Assembly (NCBI RefSeq): GCF_000014745.1 | Contig: NC_008347.1 | Coordinates: forward strand, 1,807,501-1,871,500 | Length of the DNA stretch: 64,000 bases | Origin: Maricaulis maris MCS10 | GTDB taxonomy: Bacteria > Pseudomonadota > Alphaproteobacteria > Caulobacterales > Maricaulaceae | Direction of reading: 5' to 3' | Shown: one piece after another, positions 17,306 to 25,859 of the stretch | How the letters are laid out: every line of letters begins with the position of its first letter | Position numbering within the stretch: the stretch's first letter is position 1 | The notes under the pieces: generated by a model | Database searches by the model: none | What the model was told of the DNA's origin: nothing | The model's input: the letters and a program-made list of their open reading frames with translations, nothing else | Program-made: the position numbers and the translations under genes

Positions 17306-17519
17306 GCGTTGAGAAACCGCGACAGGCACCAATGCGCCGCAAATCCTCTGCGCCACCGGCGACAATCCCACCATAACTCGCTCGCTCTGAACCGCTCTCT
17401 GCGACAGCCTGTCTCAGCCATTTTGACGCAGCGAAATGGCGCCCTGCCCGCCTAAGTTCTCCGTCATGGTCGGACGCATCCTCCCTGTTACGCGTCCGGC
17501 AGCTGATAGGAGACACAAC

Positions 17520-17981
17520 ATGAAAAAACTCATTCTCTGCGCGGCGCTTGGCGCCATGGTGATGGCCCCGGCGGCCTTCGCCGAGGAGCATGTGATCGAA
17601 ATGCGTAATATGGGTTCCGATCGCCAATCCATGGTGTTTGAGCCCGCTTATCTCGAAGTCGAGCCCGGCGACACCGTCACCTTTGTCAACGCCATGGGCG
17701 TTCACAACGCCCAGACAATTGACGGCATGTTGCCCGACGGGGTTGAGGGATTTGTCGGCGACATGAATAGCGACATCTCCTTCACCGCCTCCGAGGAAGG
17801 CCTGTACGGCATTAAATGCATGCCGCACTACGGCATGGGCATGGTCGCGCTGATCAAGGTGGGCGATGGCGAAGCGCCAAACCTGGAAGCGGCCGCCTCC
17901 GTGCGTCATCCGGGCCGGGCGCGCATGCGCATGGCCGATCTGCTGGAGCAGGCCACGGCCGTCCCGGATGTCGGCTCATAA
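17520..17981 (+). CDS. pseudoazurin (type 1 copper protein)
   Basis: A 153-aa exported cupredoxin starting at ATG 17520 after TAGGAGA. The signal peptide ends AAFA. Type 1 copper ligands are all present: His62 in GVHNAQ, then Cys100, His103 and Met108 in CMPHYGMGM. The C-terminal helical extension ending in LLEQATAVPDVG is normal for pseudoazurins. It carries electrons in the periplasm, usually to nitrite reductase, cytochrome oxidase or similar; no such partner is near. The preceding 17224-17519 stretch has the insert boundary but no gene. Confidence 0.93.
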   Translation: MKKLILCAALGAMVMAPAAFAEEHVIEMRNMGSDRQSMVFEPAYLEVEPGDTVTFVNAMGVHNAQTIDGMLPDGVEGFVGDMNSDISFTASEEGLYGIKCMPHYGMGMVALIKVGDGEAPNLEAAASVRHPGRARMRMADLLEQATAVPDVGS

Positions 17982-18180
17982 ACGCTTGCCGGCTTCACCC
18001 CCGGAGCGGTTTCAGGCCCGGTCGGGCGGTCTTTCAGGGCCGCCCGGTCCCGTCCTTTGACTTGGTGGGGATAGCGCTTGAAACAATCGCGGACAGGGCC
18101 GCAATGACGGCTGGCATCAATGGAGCCCTTGCCATTGATTTCCGGGTCGGGTTTGCCTGACTGTACAGCCAGTGTGGAGC

Positions 18181-18732
18181 CTATTTCTTGTCCGCAACTC
18201 CGGCCCGCCTCGCCCGCTGCTTCTTGCGTTGCCAGCGCTTGAGATAGGGCTCCAGGAACAGCCAAATTCCGGTGGCCCAGAGAACCAGCAGGACCACGCC
18301 GACCGGCAGGAAGACGAATGTCTTGATCCAGTCGGCGAAGAATGAGCCGTCGTGAATCTGTTCGAACAGGTCGGAGCGGCGATATTCCAGCGACAATACG
18401 TCCAGCGTGACCAGGTCGATCTGGGCCTCCCAGCGATTGGAGGCGATGAATTTGGCGATGCCGCGGTCCGAACGGATATCGATCCGGTCGAACTGGTCCC
18501 AGCTCGTGATCTCCAGCTCCTCAATGGCCGCCGCGGCCGCATAAAGCTCTGCCAGGGACGTGTCGGGCACCTGCGCCGAGGCCATCTCACTGCGCTGCGT
18601 GGCCGGCTGGATCCACTCGATGTCCTTCTTCAGCATCAAGAATATTCCGGCAATGATCATGATGCCGAGCGGGAGCATGACAATGGGCGAGGCCCAATGG
18701 TGGATGTCGCGGAGAAGCTTGCCGATTTTCAT
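18181..18732 (-). CDS. PepSY-associated membrane protein
   Basis: A 183-aa protein with a first TM after IHHWASPIVMLPLGIMIIAG and a second near the C-terminus (FVFLPVGVVLLVLWATGIWLFLEPY). A periplasmic PepSY-like domain lies between them. The HHW at the first TM and the overall plan match PepSY_TM proteins, often linked to iron or haem acquisition. The start is uncertain: ATG 18732 has AAGGA 8 nt upstream, while ATG 18750 and 18741 are in frame without a ribosome site. It is monocistronic. Confidence 0.78.
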   Translation of the reverse strand: MKIGKLLRDIHHWASPIVMLPLGIMIIAGIFLMLKKDIEWIQPATQRSEMASAQVPDTSLAELYAAAAAIEELEITSWDQFDRIDIRSDRGIAKFIASNRWEAQIDLVTLDVLSLEYRRSDLFEQIHDGSFFADWIKTFVFLPVGVVLLVLWATGIWLFLEPYLKRWQRKKQRARRAGVADKK

Positions 18733-18874
18733 GCGTCGCATCCTTGCCATGGGCAGGCGCCGGTCAAGTCATGATGCCGGCTGATCGGAAAGGCCCGGGA
18801 ATATTCCCGGAATGGCTTCTCTTTCGGCTCCGGGTTGTTAAGGTCGGCGCAATTCAATTTTCGGGGGAAATTTC

Positions 18875-21800
18875 ATGCGTAGAATCATCTGTGCCGTCCT
18901 GCTCTTTGCGCTGCCACAAACCGCGTGCGCGCAATCGGAGAGCGAGACCGAAACCGGCCCGTTGACCTCCGAGAACTTCGCAGGCTTCGAGTTCCGCAGT
19001 ATCGGGCCCGCTTTCATGTCGGGACGTATCGCCGATATCGAAATCATGCCGGATGATCCCTCGACCTGGATCGTCGGCGTCGGTTCGGGCGGGGTCTGGC
19101 GCACGGACAATGCCGGCACGACCTGGTCGTCATTATTCGATGATGAAGGCGTCTATTCCATCGGCACGGTCACGGTCGACCCGTCCAATCCCCATACGAT
19201 CTGGGTCGGCACCGGAGAGAATCACGGCGGCCGGCACCTCGGCTATGGCAATGGCGTCTATCGCTCCCGCGATGGCGGCGACAGCTGGACCCATCTGGGG
19301 CTTGAATCTTCCGAGCACATTTCGGAGATCCTGATCCACCCGGAAGACCCCGATACGATCTGGGTCGCCTCGCAGGGGCCGCTTTGGTCGCCGGGCGGCG
19401 AGCGCGGCCTCTTCAAATCGACCGATGGCGGCGAGACCTGGACACTGGTGCTGTCGGCGGGCGAATGGACCGGCGTGACCGACATCGTCATGGACCCCCG
19501 CAATCCCGACCGTCTGGTCGCGGCGACCTGGCAGCGCCACCGGACGGTGGCCGCCTATATGGGCGCCGGTCCGGAGAGCGGGCTGCACGTGTCTGACGAT
19601 GGTGGCGATACCTGGCGCGAAGTCACCGCCGGATTGCCGAGCGGCAATATGGGCAAGATCGGCCTGGCGATCTCGCCGCAAAACCCTGACGTGCTCTATG
19701 CGGCGATCGAACAGGACCGCCGCACGGGCGGGGTCTACCGGTCCAGCAATCGCGGCGAGAGCTGGACCCGCATGTCCGACACGGTCTCGGGCGGAACGGG
19801 CCCGCACTACTACCAGGAGCTCTACGCCCACCCGCATCATTTCGATCGGATCATCCTGGTCTCCAACACCACCCAGATCTCCGAGGATGGCGGCGCAACA
19901 TTCCGCGGCCTGAACAATGAGACCAAGCATGTCGATGACCATGCCATCGGCTTCCACCCGACCGATCCGGACTATCTGCTGGTTGGCTCGGACGGCGGTC
20001 TGTACGAGAGCTGGGACGGCGATGCGACCTGGCGCTTCATCTCCAACCTGCCGATCACGCAATTCTACGACATCGCCCTGGACGACGCCGAGCCCTTCTA
20101 CAATGTCTATGGCGGCACCCAGGACAATAATACCCAGATGGGCCCCTCGCGAACGGACAGCCGGCACGGCATCCGCAATTCGGACTGGGTCGTGACCCTG
20201 TTCGGCGATGGTCATGAACCCGATGTCGAGCCCGGCAATCCGGACATTGCCTATTCAAGCTGGCAGCAGGGAAATCTGGTCCGCTTCGATCGCACGACAG
20301 GCGAGCTGGTCTATGTTCGTGCCCAGCCCCAGCCCGGCGAACCGGCCGAGCGCTTCAACTGGGATGCGCCGCTGGTGGTGTCCTCGCATCAGCCGACCCG
20401 GCTCTATCACGCCTCGCAACGCGTCTGGCGCTCGAATGATCGCGGCGACAGCTGGACACCCCTCTCCGGTGACCTGACCCGTGACCAGGACCGCATGTTG
20501 CTGCCGATCATGGGGCGGCAATGGTCCTGGGATGCCGGCTGGGACATCTATGCGATGTCGGTCTACAACACGATCAGCGCGCTGGCGGAGTCGCCTGTCG
20601 ACGAGAATGTGATCTATGCCGGTACCGATGACGGTCTGGTCCAGATCACGGTCGACGGCGGCGACAACTGGCGGCGGACCGAAGCCGGCGACCTGCCGGG
20701 CGTGCCCGACCTCGCCTATATCAATGATTTCGAGCCATCCCGTTTTGACGCCAACACGGTCTATATGGCGCTCGACAACCACAAATACGGTGATTTCACC
20801 CCCTATCTCCTGCGCTCGGACAATCAGGGCCGCAGCTGGCGCATGATCACCGACGGATTGCCAGAGAATGGCCCTGTCTGGCGCATCGTCCAGGACCACG
20901 AGAATCCGGACCTGCTCTTCATCGGTACGGAATTCGGTGTCTATTTCACCCTCGATGGCGGCGACAACTGGACCCAGCTGACCGCCGGCATGCCGCCCAT
21001 TCCCGCCCGCGATCTTTTGATCCATGAGCGCGAGGACGATCTTGTAGTCGGCACGTTCGGCCGGTCCATCTATGTCCTCGACGATATTGCCCCCCTGCGC
21101 GACCTCTCGGTCGACTCGCTCGAGACCGACACGCGACTTTTCCCGGTCCGCCGGGCCTGGTGGTATCAGGAACAACACGAGCTTGGATTCGGCTTCAGGG
21201 CGTCTCAGGGCGACGGCTATTTCCAGGCCGAGAACCCGGCCTTCGGGGCCCTCATCACCTATTATGTCAGCGAGGGCCTGCAGACGTCCGAAGAGGCGCG
21301 CCAGGAGATGGAAAGCCCGTTGGTCGAAGCGGGCGAGGATACACCCTTCCCCGGCTTCGACGTGATCGAATCGGAACGACGTGAAGCGCCGCCGCGTTTC
21401 TGGCTGGTCATTCGCGACAGCGCCGGTGATGTGGTGCGGCGTCTGCCCGGGCCTGTTTCGTCCGGCTTCCACCGTGTCACCTGGGATCTCACCTATCCGA
21501 GCTCCGACGCGGTGACCACGCCCGATACGGCAGATTCCGAGACATCGGGCTATCTCGTCGCTCCGGGCCGTTACTCGGTCGAGCTGGTGCGACAGAGTAA
21601 TGGCGAAACCGTCGTAATGGGTGAGGCCCAGACGATCGAGGTTGAACGCCTCACCGATGGCGCCCTGCCCGGCTCGCCGGATGACGAGGTGGTTGCCTTC
21701 TGGGAGCGGCTTGCCTCGATGCAGCGTCAGGTCTCTGCGGCCTCGGCGTCCATCGAGTTGACCCATGCGCGCATCGCACGCCTGCAATCAGCGCTTTATC

Positions 21801-22147
21801 GAACGCGTACGGCGCCGGGTACGCTTGATGACCGCTACGAAGCCCTGAGACAGGAATTGTTCGCCATTGAGGAAGCTCTGGGCGGCAATCAGACCATGGC
21901 GGGCCGCCATGGCGCGCAAGCGTCCACGGTCGGCGCACGGCTATCCTTCGCGCAATTGGGAACCGGCAATTCGAGCTACGGCCCTTCGCCGTCCCATGAA
22001 GCACAATTGCAGATGGCGGAAGAAGAAATGGCCGGCATTCGTGAACGGCTGGCCAATCTGACCGAGGCGGCCATTCCGGCGTTCGAGGCTGACCTGGCCG
22101 CGGTCGATGCGCCATGGACGCCGGGCACGCCAATGCCGCCCTGGTGA
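18875..22147 (+). CDS. large exported BNR/Asp-box beta-propeller protein
   Basis: A 1090-aa protein with a signal peptide (MRRIICAVLLFALPQTACAQ) after GGGGAAA. At least nine S/T-x-D-x-G-x-T/S-W Asp-box motifs are visible (RTDNAGTTW, RSRDGGDSW, KSTDGGETW, HVSDDGGDTW, RSSNRGESW, ISEDGGATF, RSNDRGDSW, FTLDGGDNW), spread over residues 70-700. This indicates two sortilin/VPS10-like propellers. The C-terminal 300 residues hold a beta domain and a coiled-coil-like helical tail. Members are often annotated as glycosyl hydrolase or WD40-like; catalysis is not demonstrated. The protein is likely periplasmic or outer surface. Confidence 0.88.
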   Translation: MRRIICAVLLFALPQTACAQSESETETGPLTSENFAGFEFRSIGPAFMSGRIADIEIMPDDPSTWIVGVGSGGVWRTDNAGTTWSSLFDDEGVYSIGTVTVDPSNPHTIWVGTGENHGGRHLGYGNGVYRSRDGGDSWTHLGLESSEHISEILIHPEDPDTIWVASQGPLWSPGGERGLFKSTDGGETWTLVLSAGEWTGVTDIVMDPRNPDRLVAATWQRHRTVAAYMGAGPESGLHVSDDGGDTWREVTAGLPSGNMGKIGLAISPQNPDVLYAAIEQDRRTGGVYRSSNRGESWTRMSDTVSGGTGPHYYQELYAHPHHFDRIILVSNTTQISEDGGATFRGLNNETKHVDDHAIGFHPTDPDYLLVGSDGGLYESWDGDATWRFISNLPITQFYDIALDDAEPFYNVYGGTQDNNTQMGPSRTDSRHGIRNSDWVVTLFGDGHEPDVEPGNPDIAYSSWQQGNLVRFDRTTGELVYVRAQPQPGEPAERFNWDAPLVVSSHQPTRLYHASQRVWRSNDRGDSWTPLSGDLTRDQDRMLLPIMGRQWSWDAGWDIYAMSVYNTISALAESPVDENVIYAGTDDGLVQITVDGGDNWRRTEAGDLPGVPDLAYINDFEPSRFDANTVYMALDNHKYGDFTPYLLRSDNQGRSWRMITDGLPENGPVWRIVQDHENPDLLFIGTEFGVYFTLDGGDNWTQLTAGMPPIPARDLLIHEREDDLVVGTFGRSIYVLDDIAPLRDLSVDSLETDTRLFPVRRAWWYQEQHELGFGFRASQGDGYFQAENPAFGALITYYVSEGLQTSEEARQEMESPLVEAGEDTPFPGFDVIESERREAPPRFWLVIRDSAGDVVRRLPGPVSSGFHRVTWDLTYPSSDAVTTPDTADSETSGYLVAPGRYSVELVRQSNGETVVMGEAQTIEVERLTDGALPGSPDDEVVAFWERLASMQRQVSAASASIELTHARIARLQSALYRTRTAPGTLDDRYEALRQELFAIEEALGGNQTMAGRHGAQASTVGARLSFAQLGTGNSSYGPSPSHEAQLQMAEEEMAGIRERLANLTEAAIPAFEADLAAVDAPWTPGTPMPPW

Positions 22148-22201
22148 AGGACAGAGCCACAGCAGCGCTGAAAAGACAGATCGACAGGCAATGCGCAAAC
22201 G

Positions 22202-22229
22202 GGAGGTGAGCGAGACCCGCCTCACCTCC
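22202..22229. terminator. hairpin after the propeller gene, weak terminator
   Basis: GGAGGTGAG (22202-22210) and CTCACCTCC (22221-22229) form a perfect 9-bp stem with a 10-nt loop. It lies 55 bp after the propeller stop. No T-run follows, so it is an atypical terminator or a processing hairpin. Confidence 0.4.
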
Positions 22230-22299
22230 GCCGCACGCCGCATTTGCCGATAGCCGCCTTCTGTCGGAAGGTCTGCCCTCACCCGCCCGGAGCCTTGCC

Positions 22300-23367
22300 A
22301 TGACCGCCATCAATCCTGACGCCCCGATCCTGGTGACCGGCGGGACCGGCTATCTGGCCGGAGTGATCATCGCGCAATTGCTCGACGCCGGGCACACGGT
22401 GCACGCCACGGTCCGCGATCCGGACAAGCGGGACCGACTGGCCGCACTGGACGCGCTGGCGGCGACCTCGCCCGGCTCGATCCGGTATTTTCGGGCTGAT
22501 CTGCGGGATCCGGAGGCGTTCGGCCCGGCCATGACCGGATGCGAGCTGGTGATCCACACCGCCTCGCCCTTCATCGCCCATGTCGCCGATCCGCAGCGCG
22601 ATCTGGTTGACCCGGCGGTTGAGGGGACACGCAATGTGCTGACGGCCGCGAACGCCACCGAAAGCGTGAAACGCGTCGTGCTGACCTCCAGCTGCGCCGC
22701 CATCTATGGCGACAATGCCGATATCGCCGCCATGCCGGAGCGCAAGCTGACCGAGGCGGTGTGGAATACCAGCTCGTCCCTTCGCCACCAGGCCTATTCC
22801 TTCTCCAAGACCCTGGCCGAAAAGGCCGCCTGGGAAATCGCCGGTGCCCAGTCACGCTGGGACCTTGTGACCATCAACCCGTCACTCATCCTCGGCCCCG
22901 GCATTGATCCGATGACCTCCGGCGAGAGCTATGCGCTGATCACCCAGATCGGGGACGGGACGATGGCCGCGGGCGTTCCCGATTTCCGCATCGGGGCCGT
23001 CGATGTCCGCGATGTCGCTGCGGCGCATATCAAGGCGGGCTTCACCCCGCAGGCGGAAGGTCGTCACATCCTGTCAGCGCATAATACGGGATTTGTCGAA
23101 ATGAGTGCGGTCCTGCGTGACCATTTCGGATCAGACTATAAATTCGGCAAATCCATTCTGCCGAAATTCCTGGTCTGGCTGGCCGGACCGATGATCAATC
23201 CGGCACTGACGCGCAAAATGGTCAGCCGCAATGTCGGCATTCCCTTCATTGCTGACAATGCCAAGAGCCGAACCGCGCTGGGCATGACCTACCGCCCGCT
23301 GCAAGCCACGCTGACCGAGCATTTCCAGCAATTGATCGATGCCGGTCGGATCACCTCAAAGCAGTAG
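22300..23367 (+). CDS. NAD(P)-dependent epimerase/reductase (dihydroflavonol reductase-like)
   Basis: A 355-aa extended SDR. The Rossmann motif TGGTGYLAG is near residue 13, with NATV-type DP(D)KR after beta2, SSCAAIYGDN for the catalytic Ser region, and YSFSKTLAEKAAWE with the YxxxK. This pattern is that of the DFR/cinnamoyl-CoA reductase subgroup, which in bacteria reduces aldehydes or ketones. It is monocistronic and convergent with PPK2. The substrate is unknown. Confidence 0.87.
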   Translation: MTAINPDAPILVTGGTGYLAGVIIAQLLDAGHTVHATVRDPDKRDRLAALDALAATSPGSIRYFRADLRDPEAFGPAMTGCELVIHTASPFIAHVADPQRDLVDPAVEGTRNVLTAANATESVKRVVLTSSCAAIYGDNADIAAMPERKLTEAVWNTSSSLRHQAYSFSKTLAEKAAWEIAGAQSRWDLVTINPSLILGPGIDPMTSGESYALITQIGDGTMAAGVPDFRIGAVDVRDVAAAHIKAGFTPQAEGRHILSAHNTGFVEMSAVLRDHFGSDYKFGKSILPKFLVWLAGPMINPALTRKMVSRNVGIPFIADNAKSRTALGMTYRPLQATLTEHFQQLIDAGRITSKQ

Positions 23368-23400
23368 TCGGCGCCGGTCGAGCGGGCAATCTGCCCTGAC

Positions 23401-24156
23401 TCAGGGGGCCAGGAATGTGCCGCTCGCATCCGGCTTGCCCCAATATTGCAGCTGGTCGATGTCATGGACCGGGACCGGCCTGGAATAGCCGCCACAATCA
23501 ATGGTCCTGAGAATGTCGTTGATCACCGTCAACCGTGCGACGCGCTTGTTGTCAGCCTTGACCACCCGCCAGGGCAGGGGCTGGCAGGTGTCGGTGAGCA
23601 TGCGATTGCGCGCCTTTGAATAATCGTCCCATTTCGCGACGGCGACGGCATCGATCGGACTGATCTTCCAGGTCTTGAGCGGGTTCTGACGCCGATCCTC
23701 GAGGCGGGATATCTGCTCGTCCTTTGAGATGTCGAGATAGTATTTGAGCAGGATCAGACCGTCGTCGATCAGAATCTTCTCGAACGCGCCGACATCGGCC
23801 AGGAAGCTCTCATACTGGGCGTCAGAGCAGAACCCCATCACCTTCTCGACACCGGCCCGATTATACCAGGAGCGGTTGAACAGCGCCGTCTCGCCCTGGG
23901 CCGGAAGATAGGAGGTCCAGCGCTGGAAATACCAGGAACTGCGGTCGCGCTCACTGGGTTTGCCAAGCGCCACGACGCGGGTCTCACGCGGGCTTTGATG
24001 CTCCGAGATGCGCTTGATGACGCCATCCTTGCCAGAACTGTCCCTGCCCTCGAAAAGGATCAGAAGGCGCAAATCCCTGGCGATGATGTGACGTTGCAGG
24101 TCGACCAGATTGATCTGGGCATCGAGCAATTGCGCGCGGTATAGCGTCTTGTCCAT
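23401..24156 (-). CDS. ppk2: polyphosphate kinase 2 (PPK2)
   Basis: A 251-aa PPK2. Walker A GRDSSGKDG is at residues 37-45, a Walker B-like region has ILFEG/IDDGLILLKYYLDISKDEQ, and the lid helix motif RSWYNRAGVEKVMGF lies near residue 93. The length fits one-domain class I enzymes, which use polyphosphate to phosphorylate nucleoside diphosphates (GDP or ADP). It acts in the cytoplasm in energy storage. The start is ATG 24156. Confidence 0.92.
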   Translation of the reverse strand: MDKTLYRAQLLDAQINLVDLQRHIIARDLRLLILFEGRDSSGKDGVIKRISEHQSPRETRVVALGKPSERDRSSWYFQRWTSYLPAQGETALFNRSWYNRAGVEKVMGFCSDAQYESFLADVGAFEKILIDDGLILLKYYLDISKDEQISRLEDRRQNPLKTWKISPIDAVAVAKWDDYSKARNRMLTDTCQPLPWRVVKADNKRVARLTVINDILRTIDCGGYSRPVPVHDIDQLQYWGKPDASGTFLAP

Positions 24157-24362
24157 TGTGACATGTCCTGTCGGTCCGGCTCACAGCTTGGGCCAGCGGG
24201 CCCGTAAAAGGTAGCCCAAACGGCACCCATGCGCCTCTGGCAGCAAGTCTGGACGGGCAAACCGTCCGACAGGCCCCTGAGGCGGAGCGTCGCAGGCGGT
24301 TTGGTCGCATCGCATCGTGCCGGCTGCAAGCCTAGCGTGAAGGCGGACAAGAGGAGACCTCC

Positions 24363-24629
24363 ATGAACCACAAACACCGCAAGATCCTGCACGCCCTGTT
24401 CGCCCATCCGGAACCGGCCAATCTGGCGCCGGCTGATGTCGAGCACGTCCTGTCGGACCTGGGAGCGGAACTGCATGAACGCAGCGGGGCCAAATTCTCG
24501 GTCACCCTCAACGGACATACGGCGAGCTTCCATCACGCCCAGCACAGCCTGCCAAAGGATGAAGTCCGCGCCGTGCGGAAATTCCTCGAGACAGCCGGCA
24601 TCGACGCCGAGCGTGACTATCCGCTCTGA
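24363..24629 (+). CDS. HicA-like small protein without a HicB partner
   Basis: An 88-aa protein (MNHKHRKILHALFAHP...) starting after GAGGAGACC. It has the HicA-type dsRBD-like layout: a GAELHERSGAKFSVTLNGHTASFH beta region and a C-terminal VRKFLETAG helix. True HicA toxins use a catalytic His in the GSHH/F-type motif; here His occurs in NGHTASFHHAQHS. No antitoxin follows; the next gene is convergent. A family of such stand-alone proteins exists in proteobacteria, so a toxin role is doubtful. Confidence 0.65.
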   Translation: MNHKHRKILHALFAHPEPANLAPADVEHVLSDLGAELHERSGAKFSVTLNGHTASFHHAQHSLPKDEVRAVRKFLETAGIDAERDYPL

Positions 24630-24651
24630 GGCGAGCGGATAAAATTTCGCC

Positions 24652-25629
24652 TCAAGCCTGTGCCAGCAGCGCCTCGCTGACCGCCCACAGGCGTTCCGCC
24701 GACTCGTCGCTGCAGGCATGGGCATCGACCCCGCCATAGCGGGCCATCGGGCTGGACGGGTCGGTCGGAGCGGCGATATCGGCGTTCTCGCAATAGACGC
24801 CCGGCTTGCCGGCAAGGTCTGCTGCCGTCGCCGCCCACAGCGTGGTCGAACACCCCTGCTCGGGGGTCTTGAAGCCCTGACGGGCCAGTTCCGACGGCTC
24901 GCCATCCTCGCCCAGCCACCCCAGCGCGATCATTTCCTCTTGCGGCAAATGGCGCTGGAGCGGGGTGAAGATGCCGCCGGGATGGACCGAGAAGGCGAGC
25001 CCGCCATTGTCCTGCAGACGCCGTGACAAGCCGTTGGCAAACAGCGCATTGGCGGTCTTGGCCTGACCATAGGCCTGCCATTTGTCATAGGGCGTGTCGC
25101 GATACTGGATATCGTCCCAGCGGATATCAGACAGTTTGTGAGCGGTAGAGGAGAGCGCGACCACACGCGCGCCCGCAGTCTTTTTCAGCAGAGGCAGCAA
25201 TGACAGCGTCAGGGCAAAATGCCCCATATGATTGATGCCGAACTGCGATTCCCAGCCCGGCCCGACCCGTGCTTCAGGACAGGCCATGATGCCGGCATTG
25301 TTGATCAACAGGTCAAGCCGGGCCAGCCGACCAGACACGCTGTCCGCAAAGCCGCGAACCGAGGCCAGGTCCGCCAGGTCCATGGGCGCGGTCGAGACAT
25401 CTCCCGTGATCCCCGCCAGGGCCTCTGCCGCCTTGTCGGGTGAGCGGACCGGCACAATGACCGAGACGCCCCTGGCGGCGAGACTGCGCACCGTTTCAAG
25501 GCCGATTCCGCTATAGCCGCCGGTGACGATTGCCGTTTTGCCAGACAAGTTGAGACCTGCGAGGACCTCGTCGCCTGTGCTCTTGGCGTGAAAGCCCGAG
25601 GCAGTCGGAATTTGATCGGAAACAGCCAT
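24652..25629 (-). CDS. SDR-family oxidoreductase (retinol dehydrogenase-like)
   Basis: A 325-aa SDR starting MAVSDQIPTASG at ATG 25629 after AAGGAGG. A frame open to 25683 lacks a better start. The motifs are TGGYSGIG near residue 35, NNAGIMACP, SSTAHKLSD and the active-site YGQAKTANALF. The group (protochlorophyllide/retinol reductase-like, atypical NNAGIM) reduces ketones or aldehydes. It is divergent from the P450 gene across 230 bp, so they may share regulation. Confidence 0.87.
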   Translation of the reverse strand: MAVSDQIPTASGFHAKSTGDEVLAGLNLSGKTAIVTGGYSGIGLETVRSLAARGVSVIVPVRSPDKAAEALAGITGDVSTAPMDLADLASVRGFADSVSGRLARLDLLINNAGIMACPEARVGPGWESQFGINHMGHFALTLSLLPLLKKTAGARVVALSSTAHKLSDIRWDDIQYRDTPYDKWQAYGQAKTANALFANGLSRRLQDNGGLAFSVHPGGIFTPLQRHLPQEEMIALGWLGEDGEPSELARQGFKTPEQGCSTTLWAATAADLAGKPGVYCENADIAAPTDPSSPMARYGGVDAHACSDESAERLWAVSEALLAQA

Positions 25630-25830
25630 GTCGGCCTCCTTGGAGCGGATCGGGAAGTGGGGTCGAAATCGACGCGGGAGCACGGTGTCGCCGTTTCAAC
25701 GACGTGACAAGTCGTTCCACGGACCGGTCAGGGCCATGGAACAGCCAGGGCCATGAGGCCCGACGGTTTCCTCTGCCTGGCCCGTTTGCCGCTTGCCAAG
25801 GCCGGCCACACCGCCTTAGCCTGAAAAAAC

Positions 25831-25841
25831 GAACACTGTTC
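25831..25841. promoter_or_regulatory. short palindrome upstream of the P450 gene
   Basis: GAACACTGTTC has 5-bp arms around one base. It lies about 19 bp before the P450 start in the divergent SDR/P450 gap and is the size and type of half a TetR-family operator. No regulator gene is adjacent, so this is tentative. Confidence 0.3.
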
Positions 25842-25859
25842 ACTTGAGCGCAGGAAAGC

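Larger units (their letters stand above)
15917..17355. other. small AT-rich genomic insert at the tRNA-Ser 3' end
   Basis: From roughly 16130 to 17330 the base composition drops well below that of the surroundings. The 14 bp at the tRNA 3' end, ATCCTCTCCGCCAC (15917-15930), recur as ATCCTCTGCGCCAC (17342-17355) with one mismatch, as expected for attL/attR. Inside are two orphan genes and three related GTGTGTCCC repeats. No integrase is present, so this would be a decayed or non-autonomous insert. The boundary assignment is an inference from the repeat and the composition. The stretch 15930-16223 holds only repeats, no gene. Confidence 0.45.

Noticed and set aside
16140-17320. Integron gene cassettes with attC sites
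   Set aside because: Spacing and orphan genes look similar, but no GTTRRRY/RYYYAAC pair with a stem was found and no integrase is present.
20255-21787. 510-aa minus-strand frame within the propeller gene
   Set aside because: Antisense shadow of the Asp-box repeats, no start signal.
25630-25859. A gene in the SDR/P450 divergent gap
   Set aside because: No frame with a ribosome site or protein-like composition; it holds promoters only.
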